Below are positions 36,042 to 43,972 of a DNA stretch of 64,000 bases, one piece after another. The stretch lies in NCBI GenBank assembly GCA_963740215.1, contig CAVUDJ010000019.1, positions 62,001 to 126,000 of the forward strand. Direction: 5' to 3'. Every line of letters starts with the position of its first letter. Positions within the stretch are counted from its first letter, which is position 1. The position numbers and the translations under genes are program-made. The notes beneath the pieces are model-generated. The model was not told the DNA's origin. It made no database searches and worked only from the letters and a program-made list of their open reading frames with translations. The stretch is from CAVVAL01 sp963740215. GTDB taxonomy: Bacteria > Actinomycetota > Actinomycetes > Mycobacteriales > Cryptosporangiaceae.

Positions 36042-36629
36042 ATGAGCCTGGCTCCTGGCGACGACGTGCTGGTCGCCGTCGAGGCGCACGTCTGCGCAGC
36101 GCTCGGCGAAGACAGCGGGCGAGCGAGCGTGTCGTTCGTCGGCGTGGAGCGCCTGGACGTCCTCCGGTTCGGGCCCGACCCCGAGGGTGTCTACCGGTAC
36201 GTCACGCTGGGCATGGCGCGCCGACCCATGGGCGATCCGACGGCCGTGCTCGTGGACGACACGGGGCCGCGCGCCGAGCTGCTGCTCACCGTCCACGGTT
36301 CGCACGACAGCGCCCTGCGTACCCTCGCCACGCTCGCCGCCTTGCCGGCCGTCGAGGGAGTGATCGTGCGGCCCGGGGCCACGTTCTCCCTGGGTGCGCC
36401 GCTGTGGGACGGGTCGCGGTTCAGTGCGGTCCTGATCGGGGAGCCGGGCGCGCCGGTGCCCGATCTCGACGTGGGGGCCGCCGAGCCGGTGCGGTTCCTG
36501 CCGGTCGTGCCGATCACCGACCAGGAGCAGGCGTACAAACGGGTCCACGGGCCGCAGGCGCTGGCCGAACGCTGGACCGAGCAAGGTCTCGACCTGGCGG
36601 ATCCCGCGCGAGCGCAGGCGGCGTTGTGA
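36042..36629 (+). CDS. suppressor-of-fused (SUFU) domain protein
   Basis: 195 residues. SUFU-like pattern: YRYVTLGMARRPMGDP, GPRAELLLTVHG, VEGVIVRPGATFSLGAPLWD, VRFLPVVPITDQEQAYKRVH. Bacterial members are often immunity-like or of unknown function. ATG 36042 starts the conserved part. If GTG 35895 is used, 49 repeat-derived residues are added and translation would be coupled to the sigma factor stop. The stop overlaps the next GTG. Confidence 0.8.
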   Translation: MSLAPGDDVLVAVEAHVCAALGEDSGRASVSFVGVERLDVLRFGPDPEGVYRYVTLGMARRPMGDPTAVLVDDTGPRAELLLTVHGSHDSALRTLATLAALPAVEGVIVRPGATFSLGAPLWDGSRFSAVLIGEPGAPVPDLDVGAAEPVRFLPVVPITDQEQAYKRVHGPQALAERWTEQGLDLADPARAQAAL

Positions 36630-37706
36630 CCGTCGGCGAGGTCCCGCGCCTGCCCGCCGGTCTCGTGGAGGAGCTGCGCCGGCAGGTCGACCGGTGCCGC
36701 CCCACCTCGCCGCTGTACGCGGCTCTGCTCGCCGAGATGGTCGCCGACGCCGAGACCGGTGGGATCACGGCCAGCCTGCTCAACCCGTACCGAGATGACC
36801 CGTTGACGAGCGTCCCCGGCCTGCGCCTGCTGGCGGCGGTTCACCAGCTGGTGCTGGAGGGGCGGCTGCAAAGGCTCGCGGCGTTCTACCCGACCACCGG
36901 CGGCACCGAGCCGCCCGAAGGTGCCTGGCCGGTGTTCCACTCGGCGATGATCGAGCACGTGGACGAGCTGCGAGCGCTGATCGCGGCGCCCGTCCAGACC
37001 AACGAACCGGGCCGTGCGGCCGTGCTTTTCGGCGGGGCGCTCGCGGTCGCCGCGACCACCGGGCTCCCGGTCCGGCTGCTGGAGATCGGCGCGAGCGCGG
37101 GTCTCAACCTGCGGGCGGACCAGTTCGGGTACCGCGTCGGCGGCCGGATCCTCGGGGATCCTGTCAGCCCGCTGATATTGGACGAGCCGTGGCGCGGCAC
37201 GCCGCCTGCCGACCTCGACACGCCGCTGCGCGTGGTGGAGCGGCGTGGCTGCGACATGCGCCCCATCGACCCGGTCAGCGACGAGGGCGCGACCAGGCTG
37301 GCGTCGTTGATCTGGGCGGATCCGCCGCGCCTGGCGCGTCTGCGGGCAGCGATCGCCGTCGCGGAACAGGTGCCGGCGACGGTCGACCAGGCCTCGGCCG
37401 ACGAGTGGCTCGCCGAGCAACTCGCCGAGCCGGTGCCGGGCGCGGCCACGGTCGGTGTGGCACTCCGTGGTCCGCCAGTACGTCGATCCCGCGCAGTGGC
37501 GGCGGGTAGGCGAGGTGCTGACGCGGGCGGGCTCGTTCGCCACCGCCGACGCCCCTGTGGCGCACCTCGCGTTCGAGCCGGACATCGCCGCTGACGGGAC
37601 GTACACGTTCAGCGTGCGGCTCACGCTCTGGCCGACAGGTCGCACCGAGACGCTGGCCACAGCCCACGGCCACGGTCCACCGGTCACGTGGAGAATGGGC
37701 GCATGA
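36626..37706 (+). CDS. DUF2332 family protein, one frameshift
   Basis: About 359 residues when joined. It has a methyltransferase-like core (LPVRLLEIGASAGLNLRADQ) and the DUF2332 pattern LIWADPPRLARLRAAI. The conserved end VWHSVVRQYVDPAQWRRV is in another frame; removing one G of the pair at 37454-37455 joins them. GTG 36626 overlaps the SUFU stop; the true C-terminus RMGA overlaps the next ATG. Predicted SAM-dependent methyltransferase fold; function unknown. Confidence 0.8.
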
Positions 37707-38092
37707 CAGCCACATTCGTCTTCGACGGCGACTGCGCGTTCTGCTCCACCTGCGCGCGTTTCATCGAGCGCCGGATTCCCACGTCGGCCACCGTGCTGCC
37801 GTGGCAGCGCGCGGACCTCGCCATGCTGGGCCTGACCGCGCACCAGTGCGACGAGGCCGTGCAGTGGGTCGCGCCGGACGGTGCGGTCAGCTCGGGCGTA
37901 CCGGCGATCGGACGGCTGCTGGTCGACGCGGGCTCGTTCTGGCGCCCGCTCGGGTGGCTGCTGCTGGTGCCGCCGCTGTCATGGGTCGGCCCGCCTGTGT
38001 ACCGGTTGATCGCGCGTAACCGTGACCGGATGCCGGGCGGCACGGCAGCCTGCGCGCTTCCGCAGGCCGAACGCGACCGGCTCAAGCCTTGA
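37703..38092 (+). CDS. DCC family (DUF393) thiol-disulfide oxidoreductase-like protein
   Basis: 129 residues. The N-terminal motif FDGDCAFCSTCARFIERR carries the DxxC-x2-C signature of the DCC group. A hydrophobic stretch near LLLVPPLSWVGPPVYRLIA may sit on the membrane. ATG 37703 overlaps the DUF2332 stop. Role unknown. Confidence 0.82.
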   Translation: MTATFVFDGDCAFCSTCARFIERRIPTSATVLPWQRADLAMLGLTAHQCDEAVQWVAPDGAVSSGVPAIGRLLVDAGSFWRPLGWLLLVPPLSWVGPPVYRLIARNRDRMPGGTAACALPQAERDRLKP

Positions 38093-38096
38093 CATC

Positions 38097-38110
38097 GTTA
38101 ACCGGTTAAC
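38097..38110. promoter_or_regulatory. MarR operator GTTAACCGGTTAAC
   Basis: A perfect 14-bp palindrome 12 bp before the MarR start. A close variant is at 38664-38677 before the next gene, which suggests autoregulation plus control of the SDR. Confidence 0.65.
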
Positions 38111-38122
38111 TAAGGATTAGTA

Positions 38123-38626
38123 GTGAGCGAGCGCAGCGAGCGAACCGGTAAGCACAGTGTGCCCGCTCGCGGGGCCTCCGAGCGGAGCGAGGAGGTCTTG
38201 TCGAGCGAGTCCTTGCTCGACAGCACCACGTACCGGGCGATCCGGGTCTTCGGCGCGCAGAAGGCCAGGTTCGCCGCCGTGCTCAACGAGCACGGGCTGC
38301 ACGTGGGGCAGGAGTTCATGCTCGCCCAGCTCTGGCGTGAGGATGGGCTCACCCAGAGCCAGCTTGCCGACCGCATCGGGGTGAGTGCCCCGGCGGTCAC
38401 GAAGGTGGCGCGCACGCTGGAGCGCGGCGGGTTCGTAAGGCGTGAGCCGGACGACTCCGACGCGCGGGTGATGCGGGTCCGCCTGACTGAGCGTGGGCGC
38501 GCGATGGAGGAACCGTTGACGGCCGCCTGGTACGCAGTCGAGGCGGACCTCCTGGCTGAGCTCACTCCTGGTCAGCGGGAAGGGCTGCTGCGTCTGGCGA
38601 CGGACGTGCCGCCCAGCTGGCTCTAA
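38123..38626 (+). CDS. MarR-family regulator with SERSER-repeat N-terminus
   Basis: 167 residues from GTG 38123. The first 27 or so (VSERSERTGKHSVPARGASE) look like an in-frame insertion of the same repeat seen at 35895. The true MarR part begins near SLLDSTTYRAIRVFGAQKAR, with the wing-helix LTQSQLADRIGVSAPAVTKV and ARTLERGGFVRREPDDSDAR. It likely represses itself and the downstream SDR through the shared palindrome. Confidence 0.85.
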   Translation: MSERSERTGKHSVPARGASERSEEVLSSESLLDSTTYRAIRVFGAQKARFAAVLNEHGLHVGQEFMLAQLWREDGLTQSQLADRIGVSAPAVTKVARTLERGGFVRREPDDSDARVMRVRLTERGRAMEEPLTAAWYAVEADLLAELTPGQREGLLRLATDVPPSWL

Positions 38627-38663
38627 GCCTCATCGAAATGCAGGGCTTTCTTTCGACCTAACA

Positions 38664-38677
38664 GTTAACCGGTAAAG
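38664..38677. promoter_or_regulatory. second MarR-operator-like site before SDR
   Basis: GTTAACCGGTAAAG, matching 11 of 14 positions of the site at 38097, 9 bp before the SDR start codon. Confidence 0.5.
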
Positions 38678-38686
38678 GAACTGGTC

Positions 38687-39451
38687 ATGGATCTTGGGAT
38701 GCAGGGCAGGTCCGTCGTCGTCACCGGCGCTTCCGGCGGCATCGGAGCGGCGGTCGCACGGCTCTACGGTGCCGAGGGCGCCGACGTGGCGGTGGCGTAC
38801 CACAGCAATATGGAGGCCGCCGAGGCGGTCGCCGCGGACGTAGAGAAGGGCGGCGGCCGGGCGATCGTCGTCCAGCACGACCTCGGCGACCCGGCCTCGG
38901 CCGAGCAGGTGGCCGCGACCGTGCGTGCCGAGTTCGGCCGGATCGACGTGCTCGTCAACAACGCCGTGAACTGGGGATCGTCGCTGCCGGATCCGACCCG
39001 GCACAGCGAGTCCGTCCCGGACGAGGAGTGGCTGCCGGTGATCCGGCACAACCTCGAAGGCACGCTGCGTGCCACCCGTGCCGTCCTGCCGGCCATGCGC
39101 GAGCGCGGCTGGGGCCGGCTGGTGCACGTCTCGTCCGACCTCGCCGTCAACGGGATGGCGGGCAGCGCCTACTACCCGGCCGCCAAGGCGGCGCTGCACG
39201 GCATGAACCGCTCGCTGGCGTGGGAACTCGGCCCGGTCGGGATCCTCACGAACGTGGTGATGCCCGGCCTCACCCTGACCGACACCGTGCTCGGCTTCCT
39301 GGAGGAGGGGATGCGCGACGACCTCATCGCGCACACGCCGGCTGGCAGGCTCAACAACGTCGAGGACGTCGCCGCGACGATCGTCTTCTTCGGATCGGCC
39401 GCGAACACCGCCGTCACCGGCGAGGCGGTCAAGGCGAGCGGGGGCCGCTGA
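38687..39451 (+). CDS. short-chain dehydrogenase/reductase (3-oxoacyl-ACP reductase-like)
   Basis: 254 residues. VVVTGASGGIGAAVARLYGA cofactor loop, NNAV in place of NNAG, and the Ser-Tyr-Lys set in VHVSSDL and AYYPAAKAALHG. It follows the MarR gene by 60 bp and has the same operator, so it is the probable target. Substrate not known. Its last 23 bp overlap the convergent HTTM gene. Confidence 0.85.
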   Translation: MDLGMQGRSVVVTGASGGIGAAVARLYGAEGADVAVAYHSNMEAAEAVAADVEKGGGRAIVVQHDLGDPASAEQVAATVRAEFGRIDVLVNNAVNWGSSLPDPTRHSESVPDEEWLPVIRHNLEGTLRATRAVLPAMRERGWGRLVHVSSDLAVNGMAGSAYYPAAKAALHGMNRSLAWELGPVGILTNVVMPGLTLTDTVLGFLEEGMRDDLIAHTPAGRLNNVEDVAATIVFFGSAANTAVTGEAVKASGGR

Positions 39452-40289
39452 GCTGTGCCCTGCGCTGGAGCCGGGTGCGCACCCAGACGATCGGCCGCAC
39501 CCGCTCCAGCGGCAGGAACGACGCCATCGCGACGAGGTGCGGCCAGAACGCGATCGTGATGGCGGCGTACACCATCACGTGGAAGCCGTAGAACGCCAAG
39601 ATCACCAGTGTGCGGACGCGCTCGTTGCGCAGGAACAACACGAACGGGCTGGCCAGCTCGAACGTCATGATGAACCATTGGAAGCCGACCAGCAGGAACG
39701 GCACCTGCACGGTCCAGTCGGAGAGGAACGTGCCCCGGCGAAGCACCGCACGGGTGAGCGTGGCGCCGTTGAGCCACTCGACGCCGCCGAACCGCAGCTT
39801 CGCCCACGCCGCAAGGAAGTACGTGCAGACCACCGCGATCTGCGTGACGCGCATCGCCCAGCCGGCCTTCTCCGACAGCGTCTGCGTGTCGCCCCAGCGT
39901 GCCTTGCCGATCGTGGGCAGCACCGCCAGCAGTACGAGGTAGCCGATGCGGTCGTGGTCGACCTTTCCGTACGACATCGCCACGATCATCCACTCGAAGT
40001 ACAGGACGAACACGGCGATGCCGAGCAGCCTCGGCGCCCGGCCCGTGGCCGCCACCAAAGCACAGCCGACCAGCGCCACCGCGACCCCGACCACCAGCCA
40101 GTACGACGGGGTGGGCAGGTGAAGCAGGCGGCCGACCAGCAGCGGCTGGTATAGCTCGCCAGGGACGTCCTTGTGGTCGAGCACCCACGGCGTGAGCAAC
40201 AGCAGGTCGAGCGGGACGAACAGGTACGCCAGCGTGCGCAGAGCCGCCACCCGGCCGAGCGGCACCGGCTCGAAGAACCAGCGGATCAC
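39429..40289 (-). CDS. HTTM-domain membrane protein
   Basis: 286 residues with about seven hydrophobic segments. It resembles the HTTM (vitamin K-dependent gamma-carboxylase-like) membrane domain: MIRWFFEPVPLGRVAALRTL, YFEWMIVAMSYGKVDHDRIG and FFLAAWAKLRFGG-like (FLAAWAKLRFGGVEWLNGAT). No carboxylase activity can be assumed. GTG 40289 overlaps the stop of the upstream gene, so the two form an operon. Confidence 0.75.
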   Translation of the reverse strand: MIRWFFEPVPLGRVAALRTLAYLFVPLDLLLLTPWVLDHKDVPGELYQPLLVGRLLHLPTPSYWLVVGVAVALVGCALVAATGRAPRLLGIAVFVLYFEWMIVAMSYGKVDHDRIGYLVLLAVLPTIGKARWGDTQTLSEKAGWAMRVTQIAVVCTYFLAAWAKLRFGGVEWLNGATLTRAVLRRGTFLSDWTVQVPFLLVGFQWFIMTFELASPFVLFLRNERVRTLVILAFYGFHVMVYAAITIAFWPHLVAMASFLPLERVRPIVWVRTRLQRRAQLSGPRSP

Positions 40290-40717
40290 GGAGCGCTCCA
40301 GGCGACGTCGACGGTGTCGTGGTGGTCGCCGGTCGGCCGGCCGCCGTCCAGCGCGAGGTGGCGGGTGATGATTTCGATGCGGGCCAGCGTAGGACCGTCA
40401 GGGTGCCGGTTCTCGTACGCCTCGGCGATCCCGCCCAGTGCTTGCGGATCGTCACGGAACCGCGCGAGCTGACCCTCGATCTCCGCCCGGCGCAGCCCCA
40501 CATGGCCGCCGCGTAGCGCGAACCGCCGCCCGTCGGTGTCGACCGCCTCCATCCGCGTCGACCTCACGGGCGCGTCGAGCTTGTCGGTCGTGGAGTACAT
40601 CCGGAACGGGCCGAAGGGGAACGAGTCGTCCTGGCCGACGAGCGTGCCGGCCAGCAGCAACCCGCCCACGACGGCCGTCACGGCCAGCCGGACCGCCTTG
40701 CCGCGTGTCGTGATCAT
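40286..40717 (-). CDS. membrane-anchored hypothetical protein paired with HTTM protein
   Basis: 143 residues: one N-terminal hydrophobic segment (AVRLAVTAVVGGLLLAGTLV), then an extracytoplasmic part starting DDSFPFGPFRMYSTTDKLDA. Small proteins like this accompany HTTM proteins in actinobacteria. ATG 40717 is preferred; an ATG 18 nt upstream is possible. No known function. Confidence 0.7.
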   Translation of the reverse strand: MITTRGKAVRLAVTAVVGGLLLAGTLVGQDDSFPFGPFRMYSTTDKLDAPVRSTRMEAVDTDGRRFALRGGHVGLRRAEIEGQLARFRDDPQALGGIAEAYENRHPDGPTLARIEIITRHLALDGGRPTGDHHDTVDVAWSAP

Positions 40718-40740
40718 CCCCCGATCCTCGTGCATGGCCG

Positions 40741-40755
40741 CCAGTGTGACACTGG
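40741..40755. promoter_or_regulatory. CCAGTGTGACACTGG palindrome
   Basis: A perfect 7-1-7 palindrome in the divergent region between the HTTM partner gene and the MaoC gene; a candidate operator for the minus-strand pair. Confidence 0.4.
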
Positions 40756-40791
40756 TCGCTGCGCTGCCGGCCAGGGGCGGGCAGGATCCCG

Positions 40792-40805
40792 TTACCCGGT
40801 GGTAA
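40792..40805. promoter_or_regulatory. TTACC-N4-GGTAA operator before MaoC gene
   Basis: TTACCCGGTGGTAA, perfect 5-4-5 palindrome, 16 bp before the start codon. It matches the site at 27251. Confidence 0.6.
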
Positions 40806-40821
40806 CAGAAGGAGCAGGCGG

Positions 40822-41328
40822 ATGCAGTTCGGGCGGTACTACGAGGAGTTCGAGGTCGGCGCTGTCTACAAGCACTGGCCCGGGAAGACGGTCACCGAGT
40901 ACGACGACCACCTGTTCTGCCTGCTCACGATGAACCACCACCCGCTGCACATGGACGCCAACTACGCCGAGAAGACCACCGACTTCGGCAAGAACGTGGT
41001 CGTCGGCAACTACATCTACTCGCTCCTGCTCGGCATGTCCGTACCGGACGTGAGCGGCAAGGCGATCGCGAACCTGGAGATCGAGTCGCTGCGACACGTG
41101 GCGCCTACCTTCCACGGCGACACGATCTACGGCGAGACCACCGTGCTCGACAAGACGCCGTCGAAGTCCAAGGACGACCGCGGCATCGTGTACGTCGAGA
41201 CGATCGGCTACAAGCAGGACGGCACCGTCGTCTGCATCTTCCGCCGCAAGGTGATGGTGCCGAAGCGCTCCTACGGCGAGGCGCGCGGCGGCGAGCAGCC
41301 CGGCCGCCCGGACCCGGCCCCCCGCTGA
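40822..41328 (+). CDS. MaoC-like dehydratase
   Basis: 168-residue hot-dog fold hydratase. The N-terminal MQFGRYYEEFEVGAVYKHWP and the catalytic-type stretch LTMNHHPLHMDANYAEKTTD are those of the Rv2499c/mesaconyl-CoA hydratase group. It would add water to an enoyl-CoA, and the product suits the CitE-like lyase at 27283. The shared palindrome links the two in one regulon. A Gly/Pro/Arg-rich tail ends the protein. Confidence 0.85.
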   Translation: MQFGRYYEEFEVGAVYKHWPGKTVTEYDDHLFCLLTMNHHPLHMDANYAEKTTDFGKNVVVGNYIYSLLLGMSVPDVSGKAIANLEIESLRHVAPTFHGDTIYGETTVLDKTPSKSKDDRGIVYVETIGYKQDGTVVCIFRRKVMVPKRSYGEARGGEQPGRPDPAPR

Positions 41329-41331
41329 CTT

Positions 41332-41377
41332 TCGGATTCTTGGGGGTCCCGCGCGGCGCTGATCCCCAAGAATCCGA
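41332..41377. repeat. 46-nt palindromic element, copy A2
   Basis: TCGGATTCTTGGGGG and CCCCAAGAATCCGA arms, exactly 46 nt, between the MaoC gene and the methyltransferase gene (both plus strand). The right flank ATCGACGG ends just before the next start codon. Confidence 0.85.
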
Positions 41378-41388
41378 CAATCGACGGT

Positions 41389-41994
41389 ATGGACATTGGC
41401 GTAGGGCCGTGGGACGGCGAGTGGCCCGAGGATCCCCGGTACGACCCTGAGCTGCTTGCCGAGGGTGACCGGCGCAACGTCGTCGACCGGTACCGGTACT
41501 GGCGGCATGAGGCCGTCGTCGCCGACCTCGACGCGCGCCGGCACGACTTCCACGTCGCCATCGAGAACTGGCAGCACGACATGAACATCGGCACGGTCGT
41601 GCGCACCGCCAACGCGTTCCTCGCCCGCGAGGTGCACATCGTCGGCCGCCGTCGTTGGAACCGCCGCGGCGCGATGGTCACCGACCGGTACCAGCACGTG
41701 CGGTACCACGAGGACGTCACAACCCTGCTGAACTGGGCCCACGCTGAGGGCCTCACCGTCATCGGCATCGACAACCTGCCCGGATCAGTGCCGCTGGAGA
41801 CCGTCGACCTGCCGAAACGGTGCGTGCTGCTGTTCGGGCAGGAAGGACCGGGCCTCTCGGGCGCCGCCCGCGCCGGACTCGACCTCGTCTGCTCGATCGC
41901 CCAGTACGGTTCGACGCGCTCGATCAACGCCGGCGTCGCGTCCGGCATCGCCATGCACGCGTGGATACGCCAGCACGCGGGGCCGGCGGTCTGA
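41389..41994 (+). CDS. SpoU/TrmH-family RNA 2'-O-methyltransferase
   Basis: 201 residues with a SPOUT knot: NWQHDMNIGTVVRTANAFLA (motif 1), CVLLFGQEGPGLSGAA (motif 2), SIAQYGSTRSINAGVASGIA (motif 3). It methylates ribose in tRNA or rRNA; the target is unknown. The ATG lies 11 nt after element A2, with no clear Shine-Dalgarno, so the transcript may be leaderless. Confidence 0.88.
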   Translation: MDIGVGPWDGEWPEDPRYDPELLAEGDRRNVVDRYRYWRHEAVVADLDARRHDFHVAIENWQHDMNIGTVVRTANAFLAREVHIVGRRRWNRRGAMVTDRYQHVRYHEDVTTLLNWAHAEGLTVIGIDNLPGSVPLETVDLPKRCVLLFGQEGPGLSGAARAGLDLVCSIAQYGSTRSINAGVASGIAMHAWIRQHAGPAV

Positions 41995-42240
41995 CACCAG
42001 CCAGCGGGGCCGCCGACGGAAGCATCAGCCAGCGGGGCCGCGGGCGGAAGCACTCGCCCGCTGGCCGTTAGGGCGCCGGCCAGCCGGGCGTAGCTGGAAA
42101 TGGACTTTCGGGGGTTTATGGGGTTATGTGCGTCCGGCGTGTGCCCAGGAGCCGCGAAAGTTCGATGGGGTGGCACCCCCGGACGACACGCCGGGCACGG
42201 GGGGTTGACGCGCGGTGGCGAAAGGGCGGACGGTGACGGA
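41995..42240. other. intergenic region with 29-bp tandem repeat and palindrome remnant
   Basis: No gene. It holds two imperfect 29-bp copies of CAGCCAGCGGGGCCGC (41999-42055) and then GGACTTTCGGGGGTTTATGG at 42104-42123, balanced by CGCGAAAGTTCGATGG (42156-42171), a weak hairpin like the remnant at 28245. Confidence 0.5.
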
Positions 42241-42891
42241 GTGTCGGCCAACGCCTCCTGTCCGCGATGCGACGCGTCGCTACGCCCGCCGAGCCTCATG
42301 TCCAGTGACTGGCGTTGCGAGGAGCACGGTGCTGTCGCGCCGTTCCAGGTCGCGCCGCACGTGACCCACGAGGTGCTGCAGCAGGTCCGGCGCAGGGCCG
42401 GGGTGCCGCTCTGGGCGCCGTGGCCGCTGCTGCCGGACTGGACGGTCACCGGCGTGGCCTGGGCCGGCGACGAGCGGGCGCCCGCGATCGCGACAGCGCT
42501 GGCCTGCAGCGGGCCGGCTCCGCTGGGCGGCGTCGCCGACGTGATCCTCGTCGCGGAGGAGCCGGGGGTGGGGCTTGGCGCCCGGTACGCGGGCATCTCG
42601 GGGCCGGACCCGGGGCCGCTCCTCACTCGTGAGATCGGCACCACCACCGCACACGCGAAGGTGTACGCGGCAGGCCACCCGACGCCGTTGTGGTCGATCC
42701 CGTCGGGCGACGGCCGCTCGGTGTACGTGGGTGAGGCGCTCGGCCGGTGGCTCTGGACGGTGGCATGGCCGGCCGAGGCGGGGTACGTCCTCGCCGAGCA
42801 CCTGAGCCTGCACGACCTGCGCGACGAACTGCCTGGAACGTTGCCGTTCGGCGCGCCGTCCCCGTACCTTCGAGGTAGCCCTCATGAGTAG
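42241..42891 (+). CDS. DUF6758 family protein
   Basis: 216 residues from GTG 42241. The N-terminal zinc-ribbon-like part CPRCDASLRPPSLMSSDWRC is followed by a conserved core: PLWAPWPLLPDWTVTGVAWA, CSGPAPLGGVADVILVAEEP, AAGHPTPLWSIPSGDGRSVY. This is a conserved actinobacterial family of unknown function. It often lies near the PHP and MarC genes, as here. The upstream reading frame lacks coding character. Confidence 0.82.
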   Translation: MSANASCPRCDASLRPPSLMSSDWRCEEHGAVAPFQVAPHVTHEVLQQVRRRAGVPLWAPWPLLPDWTVTGVAWAGDERAPAIATALACSGPAPLGGVADVILVAEEPGVGLGARYAGISGPDPGPLLTREIGTTTAHAKVYAAGHPTPLWSIPSGDGRSVYVGEALGRWLWTVAWPAEAGYVLAEHLSLHDLRDELPGTLPFGAPSPYLRGSPHE

Positions 42892-42978
42892 CGGAACTTA
42901 GCTACGCTTTGGGGCGGTAGTGTGCGCGGCGCTGCCCGGCCTTGATAGCAAGATTGTCCGAGCTGGAGGAGGCGCGGC

Positions 42979-43131
42979 ATGAAGAAGGTCCTTACCTGGG
43001 GCCTCGTGGCGTTCTTACTTTTCTACGTCGTCACTCAGCCGGCCCAGGCGGCAGACACACTGCAGGCGATCGGTAGCGGGCTACGGTCTGTAGCTGAGGG
43101 GCTAGGCAGCTTCGTGTCCGGACTTGCCTGA
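42979..43131 (+). CDS. 50-residue membrane or secreted peptide
   Basis: ATG 42979 with GGAGGAGG-like sequence 7-14 nt upstream. The protein is MKKVLTWGLVAFLLFYVVTQ followed by a hydrophilic, Gly/Ser-rich end (RSVAEGLGSFVSGLA). One hydrophobic segment, possibly cleaved after QAA. It lies 26 bp before the PH-domain gene, so the two are probably co-transcribed. Confidence 0.7.
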   Translation: MKKVLTWGLVAFLLFYVVTQPAQAADTLQAIGSGLRSVAEGLGSFVSGLA

Positions 43132-43157
43132 TCCCACCAGACACGGGAGGGCGCGCG

Positions 43158-43913
43158 GTGGACAAAGACGAGCATGAGACCGCACAACCGGACCAGCCGG
43201 AACAGCCGCCGCGCCGATCGCAGGATCCGCCGCCGGCTTCGGTGAGTATCACGCCCGTCTCCGTCGAGGACACGGGCGACACCGCCGTGCAGCGGCCCGT
43301 GCGGGTGGCGCCTGTCGTGACGACCGTCGCGCCGCCGACCACCCAGTACGACTCGGCCGGGCTGCCCATCGGCCCGCCGCACATCGAGCCCACCACGAGC
43401 GAGCCAAGCCGGATCGTCTCGCGGTACCTCTTCGACGGCGAGAAATACTGCGGCGAGTGGCGGCGCCACTGGATCTACGTTGCCCGGTGGACCTCCGTCG
43501 GCGTGATCTCGCCGTTCCTCGTGGGCTACCTGGTCGGCGTCCTGGGTGAGGACGCCGGCCCGCTCCTCACCATCGTGATGTTCGCCTGGTTGGCGCTGCT
43601 CATCTTCGTCGGCTACAAGCTCCTCGACTGGTACTACGACCGCTTCGTGCTCACCGACAAACGGGTGATGACCGTCGGCGGCCTGATCACGCGTCGCGTC
43701 GGCATGATGCCGCTGCCCCGCGTCACCGACATGGCCTACACGCAGAGCCCGCTCGGCCGCATCCTCAACTACGGCACGTTCGTGCTGGAGTCAGCCGGCC
43801 AGGACCAGGCCCTCCGCGAGATCAAGCCGCTGCCCCGCCCGGGCGACCTCTACCTGCTGTTCTGCCAGGAGATGTACGACCCCGGCCGCGGCGGCGGGGG
43901 CGAGGGAGACTGA
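43158..43913 (+). CDS. bacterial PH-domain membrane protein
   Basis: 251 residues from GTG 43158: a disordered Pro/Thr/Gln-rich N-terminus of about 95 residues, two membrane segments (VGVISPFLVGYLVGVLG; LTIVMFAWLALLIFVGYKLL), then a bPH_2 domain (YYDRFVLTDKRVMTVGGLIT). This is the YdbT-like family. The role is not known. It may work with the preceding 50-aa membrane peptide. Confidence 0.82.
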   Translation: MDKDEHETAQPDQPEQPPRRSQDPPPASVSITPVSVEDTGDTAVQRPVRVAPVVTTVAPPTTQYDSAGLPIGPPHIEPTTSEPSRIVSRYLFDGEKYCGEWRRHWIYVARWTSVGVISPFLVGYLVGVLGEDAGPLLTIVMFAWLALLIFVGYKLLDWYYDRFVLTDKRVMTVGGLITRRVGMMPLPRVTDMAYTQSPLGRILNYGTFVLESAGQDQALREIKPLPRPGDLYLLFCQEMYDPGRGGGGEGD

Positions 43914-43972
43914 CAACCGCTTCTTACCCTCATGGCGTCTAGTCGATATGGACGACCCACGGGGGAGTGGCG

